DNA of 64,000 nt from Acidobacteriota bacterium. GTDB lineage: Bacteria; Acidobacteriota; Vicinamibacteria; Vicinamibacterales; CAVVIG01. This document shows, piece by piece, positions 7,603-16,647 of the stretch; position 1 is the first letter of the stretch; the number at the start of each line of letters is the position of its first letter. Made by a program: the position numbers and the translations under genes. A model generated the notes under the pieces. It was not told the DNA's origin. It made no database searches and was given only the letters and a program-made list of their open reading frames with translations. The stretch spans positions 1-64,000 of the forward strand of contig JAFDVO010000006.1 in NCBI GenBank assembly GCA_018268955.1. Reading direction: 5' to 3'.

Positions 7603-8832
7603 TCAGCGGATGCTGAGCATCCGCTCGAGCGCCACCCTGTTCCAGTGCTTCTGGTCCTCGGGGACGACGATGCGGTTGTGCACCGTTCCTTCGAGGAGCC
7701 CCTCCAGCACCCACAGCAGGTGATTCGGCGACACACGGAACATCGTCGAGCACAGGCAGCCGAACTGGTCGAGGGAGTGGACGGTCCGCTCGGGAGCGAC
7801 CTCGTTCGCCAGCCGGTTCACGAGATGGACCTCGGTGCCGACCGCCCACACTGATCCGGGCGGGCTGTTCTTCACCTGGCTGATGATGTACTCGGTCGAC
7901 CCGGCATCGTCGGCCGCCTGCACGACCTCCCAGGGAACCTCTGGATGCACGATGACGCGAATCCCCGGGTGCGCGGCGCGCAGGTGCTCGATCTGCCGTG
8001 CCGTGAAGCGGATGTGGACCGAGCAGTGCCCCTTCCACAGGATGATCCGCGCATGACGCACGGCCTCAGGAGTTAGACCGCCCCACGGCTCATTGGGATC
8101 CCACACGACCATTTCGTCGAGCGGCACGCCCATCTTGTACGCCGTGTTGCGACCGAGGTGCTGGTCGGGCAGGAACAGGATCTTCTCGCCTCGCTCCCAC
8201 GCCCACTTCAACGTGGCCGCTGCGTTCGACGACGTGCAGACGACGCCACCGTGCTCGCCAACGAAGGCTTTGATGGCCGCCGAGGAGTTGATGTAGGTGA
8301 CGGGAATCACGGACGCCAGGCTGAAGCCTGGCGCTACGTACTGCTCCCGGCCCTCCTGGCCCTCCTGGCCCTCCCGCCCTGCCTGCCCAGCCTGCCCCTG
8401 CCGGCCCTGGATAATCCCCATCGCGCGGAGATCCTCCCAGCACATCTGCAGTTGCTCGGGGTCGGCCATGTCGGCCATCGAGCAGCCGGCGGCGAGGTCC
8501 GGCAGGATCACCTGCTGGTGAGGCGCCGACAGCACGTCCGCGCTCTCAGCCATGAAGTGCACGCCGCAGAAAACGATGAACTCGGCGTCAGGATGCCTGG
8601 AGACCTGCTGCGAGAGCTTGTACGAGTCGCCTGTGTAGTCGGCGAACCTGATGACCTCGTCGCGCTGGTAGTGGTGCCCGAGAATGACGAGCCTGCGGCC
8701 GAGCGCCGCCTTCGCAGCCGCGATGCGGCGGTCCATCTCCTCGTCGCTCAGGCCCACGTATCGCTCCGGCAGCGGCTGTCGCTCGGAGAGGTGCGTCTTC
8801 TCGTAGTCGGTGAGGACGGGGATGAGGGTCAC
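7603..8832 (-). CDS. nadA: Quinolinate synthase NadA with an in-frame repeat insertion
   Basis: [4Fe-4S] enzyme that condenses iminoaspartate with dihydroxyacetone phosphate to quinolinate in NAD synthesis. It has 409 residues. Cluster ligands are consistent with C117 (AAGCSMAD), C199 (GVVCTSSN) and C359 or C361 (GCLCSTM). Other family blocks include ILGHHYQRDEVI, DSYKLS and LPDQHLGRNTAY. Between LRAMGII and VIPVTYINSSAA, which are normally adjacent in related proteins, lie about 33 extra residues (142-174): a Gly-x-x-like run and then VAPGFSLAS. The insertion stays in frame and the catalytic blocks are intact, so the enzyme is probably active. It starts with GTG. No nadB or nadC is adjacent. 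Confidence 0.94.
   Translation of the reverse strand: MTLIPVLTDYEKTHLSERQPLPERYVGLSDEEMDRRIAAAKAALGRRLVILGHHYQRDEVIRFADYTGDSYKLSQQVSRHPDAEFIVFCGVHFMAESADVLSAPHQQVILPDLAAGCSMADMADPEQLQMCWEDLRAMGIIQGRQGQAGQAGREGQEGQEGREQYVAPGFSLASVIPVTYINSSAAIKAFVGEHGGVVCTSSNAAATLKWAWERGEKILFLPDQHLGRNTAYKMGVPLDEMVVWDPNEPWGGLTPEAVRHARIILWKGHCSVHIRFTARQIEHLRAAHPGIRVIVHPEVPWEVVQAADDAGSTEYIISQVKNSPPGSVWAVGTEVHLVNRLANEVAPERTVHSLDQFGCLCSTMFRVSPNHLLWVLEGLLEGTVHNRIVVPEDQKHWNRVALERMLSIR
8311..8409. repeat. Repeat plus REP-like palindrome inside nadA
   Basis: On the plus strand, GGCCCTCCT and CCTGCC-type units (8341-8409) form a degenerate tandem block. It is followed at 8314-8333 by a perfect palindrome with 8-bp arms CGCCAGGC/GCCTGGCG around TGAA, then GCTACGTA. 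The block is translated as the extra residues of NadA. Similar CCTGCC-type blocks occur between moeZ and iscR (25857-25965). Confidence 0.8.
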
Positions 8833-8844
8833 GAACTCAGTCTA

Positions 8845-8925
8845 ACCAATTGGTGATCTGGTGATCTGGTGAGTTGGTGAGTGGTGAGTTAGTGAATTGC
8901 TGCCGAGTTGGTGACCTCAGGCGAG
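8845..8925. repeat. GGTGAGTT/GGTGATCT octamer repeats between mqnE and nadA
   Basis: About eight degenerate copies of GGTGANTT or GGTGATCT in a spacer of about 100 bp. They resemble the GGTGAATT array at 39945-39998 upstream of queD. Confidence 0.8.
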
Positions 8926-8934
8926 GCTCACTCG

Positions 8935-10071
8935 TCAGCTTGCAACGGCCGCCGAACGGACGATGTTGTAGAGCGTGTCGCGCTCGTAGGGCTCGCGGCC
9001 CGCGGCCGTGATGAGACGCTCGAGCTGGCGGGGCGTCATGGTATTCGGCGTCTTCGCGCCGGCGACGTGGTAGATCGTCTCTTCCTGGACGGTGCCGTCG
9101 AGGTCGTTCACGCCGAACCACAAGGCGGTCTGCGCAACCTCGACACCGGTGGCAATCCAGTACGCCTTGATGTGCGGCACGTTGTCCAGCATCAGCCGTC
9201 CGACCGCATGCACGCGCAGCGAATCAGTGGCGGTCGGCGCCGGGAGCTTCCGCATCTGGTTGTTGTCCGGGTGGAATGCGAGCGGAATGAATGCCTGGAT
9301 ACCGCCGGTCTCGTCCTGCAGCCCGCGGATCTGCAGCATGTGATCGACCCGCTCCTCAATGGTCTCGATGTGCCCGTACAGCATCGTGACATTGGTGCGC
9401 ATGCCGAGGCCATGGGCCGTGCGGTGGATCGAGAGGTACCGATCCGCATCGCACTTGTCCGCCGCGAGCTTCTTCCGGACGCGCGGCGCGAACACTTCCG
9501 CGCCGCCTCCGGGCAATGAGTCCAAGCCTGCGTGCTTCAGCTCGGAGAGCACCTGCTCGTCGGTCTTCCCGTAGAGGTCCGCGAAGAACGCAATCTCGAC
9601 GGCGGTGAAGCACTTGAGGTGGATGCCGGGCCGGATGCGCTTGAAGCCCTGCAGCAGCTCCGTGTAGTAGGAGAACGGCAGGTCCGGGTGCAGGCCGTTT
9701 ACGACGTGCACCTCGGTGAGCGGCTGGTGCGCGCGCGCGCGCAGCTTGCCCCAGACGTCCTCGAGCGTGTGCGTGTAGGCGCCTTCGTCGCCAGGCTTCA
9801 GGCGCGCGAACGAGCAGAACAGGCAGCTCGCGACGCACACGTTGGTCGCCTCGAGCCGGATGTTGTAGTTGTAGTAGGTCTTCGCGCCGTGCCTGCGCTC
9901 CCGCTCGCGATTCGCCAGCCAGCCCACCGCCAGGAGGTCAGGCGACTCGAACAGGCGCACGCCGTCGGACAGGTCCAGGCGCACACCGGCGTCCAGCTTG
10001 TCAGCGATGTCAGTCAGGCCTGCGGTACGAAGGCGGGAAAGCATCTGTGAGGCAGCCCGGCGGAACGGCAT
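8935..10071 (-). CDS. mqnE: Aminofutalosine synthase MqnE
   Basis: Radical SAM enzyme of the futalosine menaquinone pathway; it joins the MqnA product to SAM to give 6-amino-6-deoxyfutalosine. It has 378 residues from the chosen ATG. The Cx3Cx2C cluster motif CVASCLFC sits near residue 80 within LEATNVCVASC. Further family blocks are VNGLHPDLPFSYY, LPGGGAEVFAPR and AFHPDNNQM. ATG 10071 follows GGAG by 7 nt; ATG 10074 and a TTG at 10089 are alternatives. MqnD and MqnB are encoded about 8 kb away (18.1-19.7 kb); MqnA and MqnC are not in this window. Confidence 0.93.
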   Translation of the reverse strand: MPFRRAASQMLSRLRTAGLTDIADKLDAGVRLDLSDGVRLFESPDLLAVGWLANRERERRHGAKTYYNYNIRLEATNVCVASCLFCSFARLKPGDEGAYTHTLEDVWGKLRARAHQPLTEVHVVNGLHPDLPFSYYTELLQGFKRIRPGIHLKCFTAVEIAFFADLYGKTDEQVLSELKHAGLDSLPGGGAEVFAPRVRKKLAADKCDADRYLSIHRTAHGLGMRTNVTMLYGHIETIEERVDHMLQIRGLQDETGGIQAFIPLAFHPDNNQMRKLPAPTATDSLRVHAVGRLMLDNVPHIKAYWIATGVEVAQTALWFGVNDLDGTVQEETIYHVAGAKTPNTMTPRQLERLITAAGREPYERDTLYNIVRSAAVAS

Positions 10072-10099
10072 CATGCCGCTCCGCTGCAACGAACGCGTC

Positions 10100-10606
10100 C
10101 TAGGCGTGGACGCCGAAAATCTGGATGCGCAGTGAACGGGCGCGCGGACCGTCGAGCTCCGCCATCAGGATGCGCTGCCACTGGCCGAGCACCACTTCCC
10201 CACCGCTGACCTGCAGCGTGAGGTTATGGCCGAGCAGGAGCGCACGCAGGTGCGAGTCGGCGTTCATGCGGTCGCAATCCGAATGGTCCGGGTGGTTGTG
10301 CATCCACTCGGCGTCGCGCGCCACCATCTCTTCCAGGAAGCGCTTGATGTCGGAGAGGAGCGCGGTCTGGAATTCGTTGATGAAGAGCGCGCAGGTCGTG
10401 TGCATCGACCAGAGGGAGATGAGGCCCTCACGGATGTTGAAGCGGCGCGCGAACTCCATGACCCGGTTCGTGAGGTCGACGAGCTCGATACGCTGATCGG
10501 TGTCGATCACGATCGTCTCGCCGTGAATCGTAAGGCCGCCGGTCGTCGCCGAAGCCACTTCCTCGACGGGCTTCTCGCGGACGGTGACGGTCGAACTCTT
10601 GCTCAT
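10100..10606 (-). CDS. YjbQ/UPF0047 family protein
   Basis: 168-residue protein of the YjbQ family (UPF0047), annotated elsewhere as secondary thiamine-phosphate synthase; the physiological role is uncertain. Conserved blocks: LWSMHTTCALFINE, the metal-site region NHPDHSDCDRMNADSHLRALLLG, and GQWQRILMAELDGPRAR near the C-terminus. An N-terminal extension of about 25 residues precedes the core. ATG 10606 has GAGGAGAG just upstream. It is divergent from the B12-uptake operon and lies 28 bp from mqnE. Confidence 0.88.
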   Translation of the reverse strand: MSKSSTVTVREKPVEEVASATTGGLTIHGETIVIDTDQRIELVDLTNRVMEFARRFNIREGLISLWSMHTTCALFINEFQTALLSDIKRFLEEMVARDAEWMHNHPDHSDCDRMNADSHLRALLLGHNLTLQVSGGEVVLGQWQRILMAELDGPRARSLRIQIFGVHA

Positions 10607-10696
10607 GCTCTCCTCGTAACTTGTGGGATGTTCGCCTGCGAACAGCGTATGTTACGAAAAAACTCGGCAATGAGGCAACCAGCACCGTTCCTGCGA

Positions 10697-10702
10697 TATA
10701 GT
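10697..10702 (+). promoter_or_regulatory. -10 box before the cobalamin riboswitch
   Basis: TATAGT, about 6-8 nt before the expected 5' end of the riboswitch RNA. No convincing -35 is seen. Confidence 0.4.
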
Positions 10703-10704
10703 CA

Positions 10705-10895
10705 GGGCACAACTTGACGCTCGCCCCGGCGGCCACGCGAAGCGGGTGCAATTCCCGCACGGTCCCGCCACTGTAAGCGGCCAGCTGCAGTCCACGAGCC
10801 CGGATCTCATGTCCGAGCTCGACCGGTCACTGGGCTTCATCGCCTGGGAAGACCTGGAACGCCGCGCTTCAACCGCAAAGTCAGGAAACCTGGAC
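10705..10895 (+). promoter_or_regulatory. Cobalamin riboswitch
   Basis: RNA element that binds adenosylcobalamin or a related corrinoid and shuts down the downstream uptake operon. Conserved parts are visible in order: GCGGGTGCAATTCCCGC, then GGTCCCGCCACTGTAAGC (B12-box region), and AGTCAGGAAACCTGGAC near the 3' end. Immediately downstream a 6-bp hairpin (GGCGTC 10902-10907 with GACGCC 10924-10929) abuts the AAGGAG ribosome site at 10932-10937. This arrangement would suit translational control. Boundaries are approximate. Confidence 0.92.
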
Positions 10896-10942
10896 ACCGG
10901 GGGCGTCCTATGCCGGCGCGCGAGACGCCGGAAGGAGCATCG

Positions 10943-13201
10943 ATGCGATCCCTTCGACCCGGTGGCCGGGCCCTGCCCTGCCGTCTTCGACACGCTGTCC
11001 CCGTTTTCACCTTTCTGACGCTGGGCACCCTCGTGTCGGGTTCACCCGTCCACGCCGCGGACCTCACCGGCGTGGTGACCGACACCGATGGACGCCCGCT
11101 CCCACGCGCGCACGTGCGCATCGAAACGGCCTCGGGAGCCTCCACGCCGTCCCGCCCCGCGGCGACGTTCTCGGATGATCGCGGCCGCTTCACGCTGCCC
11201 GACGGCACCGACTGCGCCATCGTCGCCACGCTCGCCGGATTTCGAGAGACGCGCGTCCCCTGCCAAGCCGGTGATCTGCGCCTCGTGCTGGCGGTTGCGC
11301 CGATCGAGGAGACCATCGTCGTCACCGCGACGCGCACCGACGCGCCGTCGAGCCAGGTCGGCGTGAGCACCACGACGATCACCGCAGAGGAAATCGAGCG
11401 GCGGCAGCAGCCGCCCGTCGCCGAGTTGCTGCGGACCGCGCCGGGCGTGGCGGTTATCCAGACCGGCGGCACCGGAGGCGTGACCGGCCTGTTCGTGCGT
11501 GGCGGCGAGAGCAGCTACAACAAGGTGCTCGTCGACGGGATCCCGCTCAACGAGCCGGGCGGCACGTTCAACTTCAACACGCTGAGCTCGGAGCATGTCG
11601 AGCGGGTGGAGATGGTGCGCGGCGCCAACTCCGCGCTCTTCGGATCCGACGCGATGTCGAGCGTGATCCAGGTGTTCACCGCGCGTGGGGAGGCGGGCAG
11701 CGGCGCACGTCCGACGACGACGGTGCAGCTGGATGGCGGGAACTACGGCACGATGCGCGCCTCCGCCTCGACCCGCGGTGTCGTCAACGCGTTCGATTAC
11801 GCGCTTGGCGCGTCGCGGTTCTCCTCGGACAATCGCGTCCCGAACAGCGCGTTCGACCTCACCACCCTGTCCGCCAACCTCGGTGGCACCGTGGGCAGCA
11901 GCACGACCATCCGCGGCGTTGTCCGGGCGCAGATCGGCACGAACGGGACGCCGGGCCAGACGGCGTACGGCCGCCCGGACATGGACGCCTCGTATCAGCA
12001 CGACGATGTGGTGGGTGGCGTCACGGTGGATCAGCAGGTGACGCGCACATTCCGCCAGCGACTGACCTACTCGCTCGGTTCGTCGTGGCAGTCCTCGACG
12101 AACCTCGTGGAGGACCGTCCGTACACGCCCACGTATGAGGGGCGCGTGGCGCCGTTTGCCTTCACTGATTTCACGTTCGACAGCCGCACTACGCTGCGAC
12201 GGCACTACGCGAGCTATCAGGGGGACTGGCACGTCGGCCGCGCGACAGCCGGCGACCACCGCATCACGCTGCTCGCGGACTGGAATGGCGAGCGCGCCCG
12301 CCTCGAAGACCGGCTCGCCTCGACCGGGCAGCGTGCGTCGCGTGACAACGTCGGCGTTGCCGCCCAGCACCAGTTTCTCTGGCGTCGGCTCTCCACCACC
12401 GCGGGCATTCGCATCGAACGGAACAGCAGCTTCGGCACCGCGGTCGTGCCGCGTGCGTCCGCAGCGCTGCTCCTGCGGCGCGGTGCGGGCGCCATCGGGG
12501 ACACACGCCTGCATGGCGCCTCGGGCCTCGGGATCAAGGAGCCGACCGTGCTTCAGTCCTTCAGCACGTCGCCGTACTTCAGGGGCAACCCCGAGCTGCA
12601 GCCGGAGAAGTCCCGCGCGATCGAGGCGGGCATCGAACAGCGACTGGCGGGCGATCGCCTCAAGGCGGACCTCACCTGGTTTGACAATCGCTACCGCAAC
12701 ATCATCGGGCTGCGCTCGACTGGTGGGTACACGTCCGAGTACTTCAACATCGGACTCACCCGGGCGCGTGGCATCGAGCTGAGCGGTGAGGCGTCTCCCG
12801 TCGCAGCGCTCCACCTTCGCGCGGGTTACACCCTCGTCGACTCGGCGATTCTCGAGAGCACCTCGCCGTCGAGCCCCGTGTTTGCCGTCGGACAGTGGGC
12901 GTTCCGCCGGCCGCGACACAGCGGGTTCGTGCAGGCGGCGTGGGAATGGCAGCGGCTGACGGCCGACCTCTCGGGCACGATGGTCGGCCGCTACGTGGAC
13001 AGCGACTTCTCGTCCCTCACGCCTCCAATTCTCGCGAACCCCGGTCGCACGCTCTGGAATGTCCGGTCGTCGTACCGGGTGACCGGCCAGCTGGTCGCAC
13101 TGCTGTCGATCGACAACCTGACCGGCCGCGACTACCAGGAGCCACTGGGCTACCTGGCCCTGCAGCGCGTCGTACGCGCTGGCGTGCGCGTGCGGTTCTA
13201 G
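10943..13201 (+). CDS. btuB: TonB-dependent vitamin B12 receptor, BtuB-like
   Basis: Outer-membrane TonB-gated receptor, most likely for cobalamin given the riboswitch and the btuDCF genes downstream. It has 752 residues from ATG 10943, which has AAGGAG 5 nt upstream (an earlier ATG at 10910 lies inside the riboswitch hairpin). In order: signal peptide (ending near SPVHAADL), a carboxypeptidase-regulatory-like beta domain (GVVTDTDGRPLPRAHV), TonB box region (ETIVVTATR), plug (VRGGESSYNKVLVDGIPL) and a 22-strand-type barrel ending in aromatic RVRF. Closely spaced with the ABC genes that follow. Confidence 0.9.
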   Translation: MRSLRPGGRALPCRLRHAVPVFTFLTLGTLVSGSPVHAADLTGVVTDTDGRPLPRAHVRIETASGASTPSRPAATFSDDRGRFTLPDGTDCAIVATLAGFRETRVPCQAGDLRLVLAVAPIEETIVVTATRTDAPSSQVGVSTTTITAEEIERRQQPPVAELLRTAPGVAVIQTGGTGGVTGLFVRGGESSYNKVLVDGIPLNEPGGTFNFNTLSSEHVERVEMVRGANSALFGSDAMSSVIQVFTARGEAGSGARPTTTVQLDGGNYGTMRASASTRGVVNAFDYALGASRFSSDNRVPNSAFDLTTLSANLGGTVGSSTTIRGVVRAQIGTNGTPGQTAYGRPDMDASYQHDDVVGGVTVDQQVTRTFRQRLTYSLGSSWQSSTNLVEDRPYTPTYEGRVAPFAFTDFTFDSRTTLRRHYASYQGDWHVGRATAGDHRITLLADWNGERARLEDRLASTGQRASRDNVGVAAQHQFLWRRLSTTAGIRIERNSSFGTAVVPRASAALLLRRGAGAIGDTRLHGASGLGIKEPTVLQSFSTSPYFRGNPELQPEKSRAIEAGIEQRLAGDRLKADLTWFDNRYRNIIGLRSTGGYTSEYFNIGLTRARGIELSGEASPVAALHLRAGYTLVDSAILESTSPSSPVFAVGQWAFRRPRHSGFVQAAWEWQRLTADLSGTMVGRYVDSDFSSLTPPILANPGRTLWNVRSSYRVTGQLVALLSIDNLTGRDYQEPLGYLALQRVVRAGVRVRF

Positions 13202-13233
13202 CGCCATGCCGCTCGCGTGAACGAGGCCTGCCG

Positions 13234-14037
13234 ATGAGCACACCATTCCTCGAGGTCCGGGACCTCGCGTTCGCATACGGACGCGGCGCCGCGAGGCGTG
13301 GTGTGCTGTCGGATGTGTTCCTCGACGTCGAACGCGGGTCGGTGGTCGGGCTACTGGGACCCAACGGCTCCGGCAAGACGACGCTGCTGCGGATTGTGGC
13401 TGGTGTCCTCGAGCCAGCCGCAGGAACCGTCCGCCTGGACGGCCGACCGCTCGCGACGCTCTCCCGTCGGCAACTCGCCACGCGAGTCGCCGTGGTCCCC
13501 CAGGAGACGCGAGCGACATTCGACTTCTCGGTCCTCGAGATGGTGCTCATGGGACGGTATCCGCACCTCGGCCCGTTCGAACTCGAAGGCGCTGACGACA
13601 TGGAGATCGCCAGGCGCGCGCTGGACGACACAGGCACCCTCCCGCTCGAGCAGCGATCGTTCGCGACGCTCAGCGGAGGCGAGAAGCAGCGGGTCGTCAT
13701 CGCAGCGGCCCTGGCGCAGGCCTCAGACCTCCTGCTGCTGGACGAACCGACGGCTGCCCTCGACCTGCGCTACCAGTTCGAGATCATGAGCGTGCTTCAA
13801 CGGCTCAACGCCACGCGAGGCACGACCATCATCGTCTCCACCCACGACATGAACCTTGCGGCAGCGCTGTGCCAGCGCCTGGTCCTGCTGAAGCAGGGGC
13901 AGGTGCTGGCCGCGGGCCGCACGGAGGACGTGCTGACGCCGGAGAACCTCAGGGCGCTCTACGATGTCGACGCCGACGTGCGATTCCACGACCGCGCCGG
14001 CCACCTGACCGTGGTGCCGATTGCGGCAAGGCCCTGA
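13234..14037 (+). CDS. btuD: Cobalamin/iron-chelate ABC transporter ATPase, BtuD-like
   Basis: Cytoplasmic ATPase of an importer in the FecCDE/BtuCD class. It has 267 residues. Walker A GPNGSGKTT (about residues 47-55), Q-loop VVPQETRATF, signature LSGGEKQRV, Walker B LLLLDEPTAALD and the switch His in STHDMNLA are all present. ATG 13234 is used; longer upstream frame lies inside the receptor gene. Order receptor-ATPase-permease-binding protein under one B12 riboswitch supports B12 as substrate. Confidence 0.92.
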   Translation: MSTPFLEVRDLAFAYGRGAARRGVLSDVFLDVERGSVVGLLGPNGSGKTTLLRIVAGVLEPAAGTVRLDGRPLATLSRRQLATRVAVVPQETRATFDFSVLEMVLMGRYPHLGPFELEGADDMEIARRALDDTGTLPLEQRSFATLSGGEKQRVVIAAALAQASDLLLLDEPTAALDLRYQFEIMSVLQRLNATRGTTIIVSTHDMNLAAALCQRLVLLKQGQVLAAGRTEDVLTPENLRALYDVDADVRFHDRAGHLTVVPIAARP

Positions 14038-14038
14038 C

Positions 14039-15064
14039 ATGCGCGTCAACGAACGGAGCACCAGCGGCGTGCATCGGCGGCTCGTGTTCACGCTGGGCGG
14101 CTTCGGTGCGCTGGCGCTCGCGGCCGTCCTGTTCGCGCCGCTCGTGGGCGGAACCTCGATCAGCCTCGCGCAGGTGTTCGATCGGTCGCAGCCGTACGGG
14201 TCGAACATCGACGCGCAGATCTTCTTCGTGGCGCGGCTCCCACGCGTGCTGGCCGCCGCGCTGGTTGGCAGTTCGCTGGCGCTCGCCGGCGTCGTCTTCC
14301 AGGCCTTGCTCCGGAACCCGCTGGCGTCGCCGGACACCCTGGGCGTCTCGGCAGGGGCCTCGCTCGGGGCGATGCTCGCCATCACGTTCAACGCCGACTT
14401 CACGCTGTTCGGGCTCTCCAGCGTTCCGCTCGCCAGCTTCGCCGGGTCCCTCGCGGCGCTCGCGATCGTCTACGGGTTGTCGGTGGTGCGACGGAGCGGC
14501 ACGTCGACGCTCGTGCTCCTCCTCGGCGGCGTCACGCTGACGGCGTTGCTCTCGGCCGTGATGGGGTTCGTGCAGTTCGTCGCGGACTTCACGCAGACCT
14601 TCAGGAACGTGCGGTGGATGATGGGCTCCCTCGACGTGGCCTCGTACGGACCCATTGCCGGCGCGCTCGTCCCGACGCTGCTTTCATGGGCCGGGTTCGC
14701 ACTCCTGCCGCGCGTCCTCGACCTGATGAGCGTCGGCAGCGAGTCGGCAGCCTCGCGAGGCGTCGACGTCGTACGCACGGAACGCATCGCGCTCGTCAGC
14801 GCGTCACTGGCCACGGGGGCTGCCGTGTCGCTCGCCGGCCCGGTGCCCTTTATAGGCATCGTGGTGCCACACCTGGTCCGCATCGTCGTCGGCGCCGACC
14901 ACCGTCTCGTGCTGCCGGCGTCTGCGCTCTTCGGGGCAGCGCTGTTGATTGCGTGCGATCTCGTCGCACGCACGGCGCTGGCGCCCCTCGAACTGCCGGT
15001 GGGGATCGTCACCGCGCTGCTTGGCGGTCCCGTCTTCCTCTGGCTGCTGTTCAAGCGAGCATGA
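14039..15064 (+). CDS. btuC: ABC transporter permease, BtuC/FecCD family
   Basis: Inner-membrane permease with about 9-10 transmembrane helices and 341 residues. Family features include RLPRVLAAALVGSSLALAG near residues 55-75, LRNPLASPDTLGVSAGA, and the C-terminal GPVPFIGIVVPHLVR and GIVTALLGGPVF. ATG 14039 lies one base after the ATPase stop; a GTG at 14021 would overlap that gene. Its stop overlaps the next start (ATGA at 15061). Confidence 0.93.
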   Translation: MRVNERSTSGVHRRLVFTLGGFGALALAAVLFAPLVGGTSISLAQVFDRSQPYGSNIDAQIFFVARLPRVLAAALVGSSLALAGVVFQALLRNPLASPDTLGVSAGASLGAMLAITFNADFTLFGLSSVPLASFAGSLAALAIVYGLSVVRRSGTSTLVLLLGGVTLTALLSAVMGFVQFVADFTQTFRNVRWMMGSLDVASYGPIAGALVPTLLSWAGFALLPRVLDLMSVGSESAASRGVDVVRTERIALVSASLATGAAVSLAGPVPFIGIVVPHLVRIVVGADHRLVLPASALFGAALLIACDLVARTALAPLELPVGIVTALLGGPVFLWLLFKRA

Positions 15065-15969
15065 TGATGGTGTCCCACCCGACCTCCGCGCATCGACGGT
15101 CCGTCCTGCTCGTGGCGGTGCTCGCCGCACTGTGGGGTACGTCGCTCGTCGGCGGGATTGAGGCGCAGGTGGCGCGTCCACCACAGCGCATCGTGTCGCT
15201 CGTCCCAGCCACCACGGAGATGCTGTTCGCGATCGGTACCGGCCCACGGGTGATCGGCGTCGGCTCGTACGACCGCTATCCACCGGACGTGAACACGCGT
15301 CCGAAGCTTGGGGGATTGCTGGATCCGAACATCGAGCAGCTCATTGCGCTCCGGCCCGACCTGGTCATCGCGTACGACACGCAGACGGAGCTGCGTCGGC
15401 AGCTCGAACGGGCCAACATCCCGGCGTGGACGTACAGCATCAAGGGCCTGGCCGACGTCACGTCCACGATGAGAGCGCTCGGCGATCGGATCGGGATGAA
15501 GGCGGACGCCGCTGCGGCGGCCGCCCGCATCGAAGACGACCTGCGACGGGTGCAGGCACGTGTGGCCGGACGACCACGCCCCCGAACCCTCGTCGTCTTC
15601 GGTCGCGAGCCAGGCACACTGCGCGGGATCAACGCGAGCGGCGGGTACGGCTTCCTGCACGACCTGCTGGAACTCGCGGGTGGCACCGACGTGCTCGCGG
15701 ACATCGCGAAGCCGGCGGTCCAGATGAGCACCGAGATGGTGCTCGCCCGTGCGCCGGACGTGATCATCGAACTGCATTACGGACAGCCCTGGCCGGCAGC
15801 GCGTGCCGACGCCGAACGCCGGGTCTGGAGCGTCCTGCCGTCAGTCCCGGCAGTCCGCTCGAGCCGCGTGCACCTGCTCGCCGGCGACGAGTTCGTCGTA
15901 CCGGGTCCACGCGTCACGCTCGCGGCCGAACGTCTGGCCCGAGCCCTGCACCCCGACGCCTTTCGGTAG
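15061..15969 (+). CDS. btuF: Cobalamin-binding ABC substrate-binding protein, BtuF-like
   Basis: Periplasmic helical-backbone binding protein, 302 residues, overlapping the permease stop by 4 bp. A signal peptide is visible (HRRSVLLVAVLAALWGTSLVGGIEA, about residues 9-33; no lipobox). The mature protein starts with the family motif RIVSLVPATTEML and contains LGGLLDPNIEQLIALRPDLVI. It would deliver corrinoid to BtuCD. Last gene of the riboswitch-controlled operon. Confidence 0.9.
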   Translation: MMMVSHPTSAHRRSVLLVAVLAALWGTSLVGGIEAQVARPPQRIVSLVPATTEMLFAIGTGPRVIGVGSYDRYPPDVNTRPKLGGLLDPNIEQLIALRPDLVIAYDTQTELRRQLERANIPAWTYSIKGLADVTSTMRALGDRIGMKADAAAAAARIEDDLRRVQARVAGRPRPRTLVVFGREPGTLRGINASGGYGFLHDLLELAGGTDVLADIAKPAVQMSTEMVLARAPDVIIELHYGQPWPAARADAERRVWSVLPSVPAVRSSRVHLLAGDEFVVPGPRVTLAAERLARALHPDAFR

Positions 15970-16090
15970 GTGCACACCGCAAACTTGCCCACGGTTCCAG
16001 GCACTCGCCCCGACTAGCCCGAATGGGATAGGCTCGACAGGTTGCGTTCCGGGCCACGCCGGGTCGGGAGCGCCCTGCCGGACTGGTTTC

Positions 16091-16633
16091 TTGGGATACG
16101 ACAACGAAGATGATGTGGTGCTCGTGCGCCGGTGCGTGGATGGGGACCGGGCAGCCTTCGAGCCGCTCGTGGCACGCTACCACAGGCCCCTGTTCAACCT
16201 GGCGGCCCGGCTGCTCGGCAACCGCGACGAGGCGCTCGATTCGACGCAGAACGGGTTCGTGAAGGCATACGAACATCTGGCGTCGTTCGATACGGACCAG
16301 CGGTTCTTCAGCTGGATCTACCAGATCGTGCGCAATGAGTGTCTGAATGTCATCCGTGCGCGGCGTCCGGAGGCGCCGCTCCCGGGGAATCTCGAAGCAC
16401 TCGACTCGCCGGCCATGTCGCTCGAGCACCGGGAGCAGCAGGCGCTCGTGCAGGCCGCGCTGATGCGGCTGAGCGATGAGCAGCGCGAGGTCATCCTGCT
16501 GCGACACTTCACGGAACTCTCGTACGAGGAAATCGCCGGAGCGACGGGTGTGCCCGTCAAGACCGTGAAGTCGCGGTTGTACGCGGCGCGACAACGGCTC
16601 GCTGCGATTCTGTCCGAGACGATCTCGCGGTGA
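16091..16633 (+). CDS. ECF-type RNA polymerase sigma factor
   Basis: About 180 residues. Sigma-70 region 2 is clear (AAFEPLVARYHRPLFNLAARLL, then FSWIYQIVRNECLN), and region 4 carries LSDEQREVILLRHFTELSYEEIA with the helix VPVKTVKSRLYAARQRL. The start is uncertain: TTG 16091 gives a normal-length N-terminus, GTG 16115 and GTG 16118 are alternatives, and none has a good ribosome site. The downstream gene encodes a single-pass membrane protein, the usual anti-sigma arrangement. A candidate ECF-type promoter lies between the two genes. Confidence 0.88.
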   Translation: MGYDNEDDVVLVRRCVDGDRAAFEPLVARYHRPLFNLAARLLGNRDEALDSTQNGFVKAYEHLASFDTDQRFFSWIYQIVRNECLNVIRARRPEAPLPGNLEALDSPAMSLEHREQQALVQAALMRLSDEQREVILLRHFTELSYEEIAGATGVPVKTVKSRLYAARQRLAAILSETISR

Positions 16634-16647
16634 TGTCTGGAGCCTCG

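Noticed and set aside
11042..13519. 825-residue open frame on the minus strand across the TonB receptor gene
   Set aside because: It is the antisense shadow of a GC-rich gene: very Arg/His/Gly-rich, no domain, while the plus-strand frame has clear receptor motifs.
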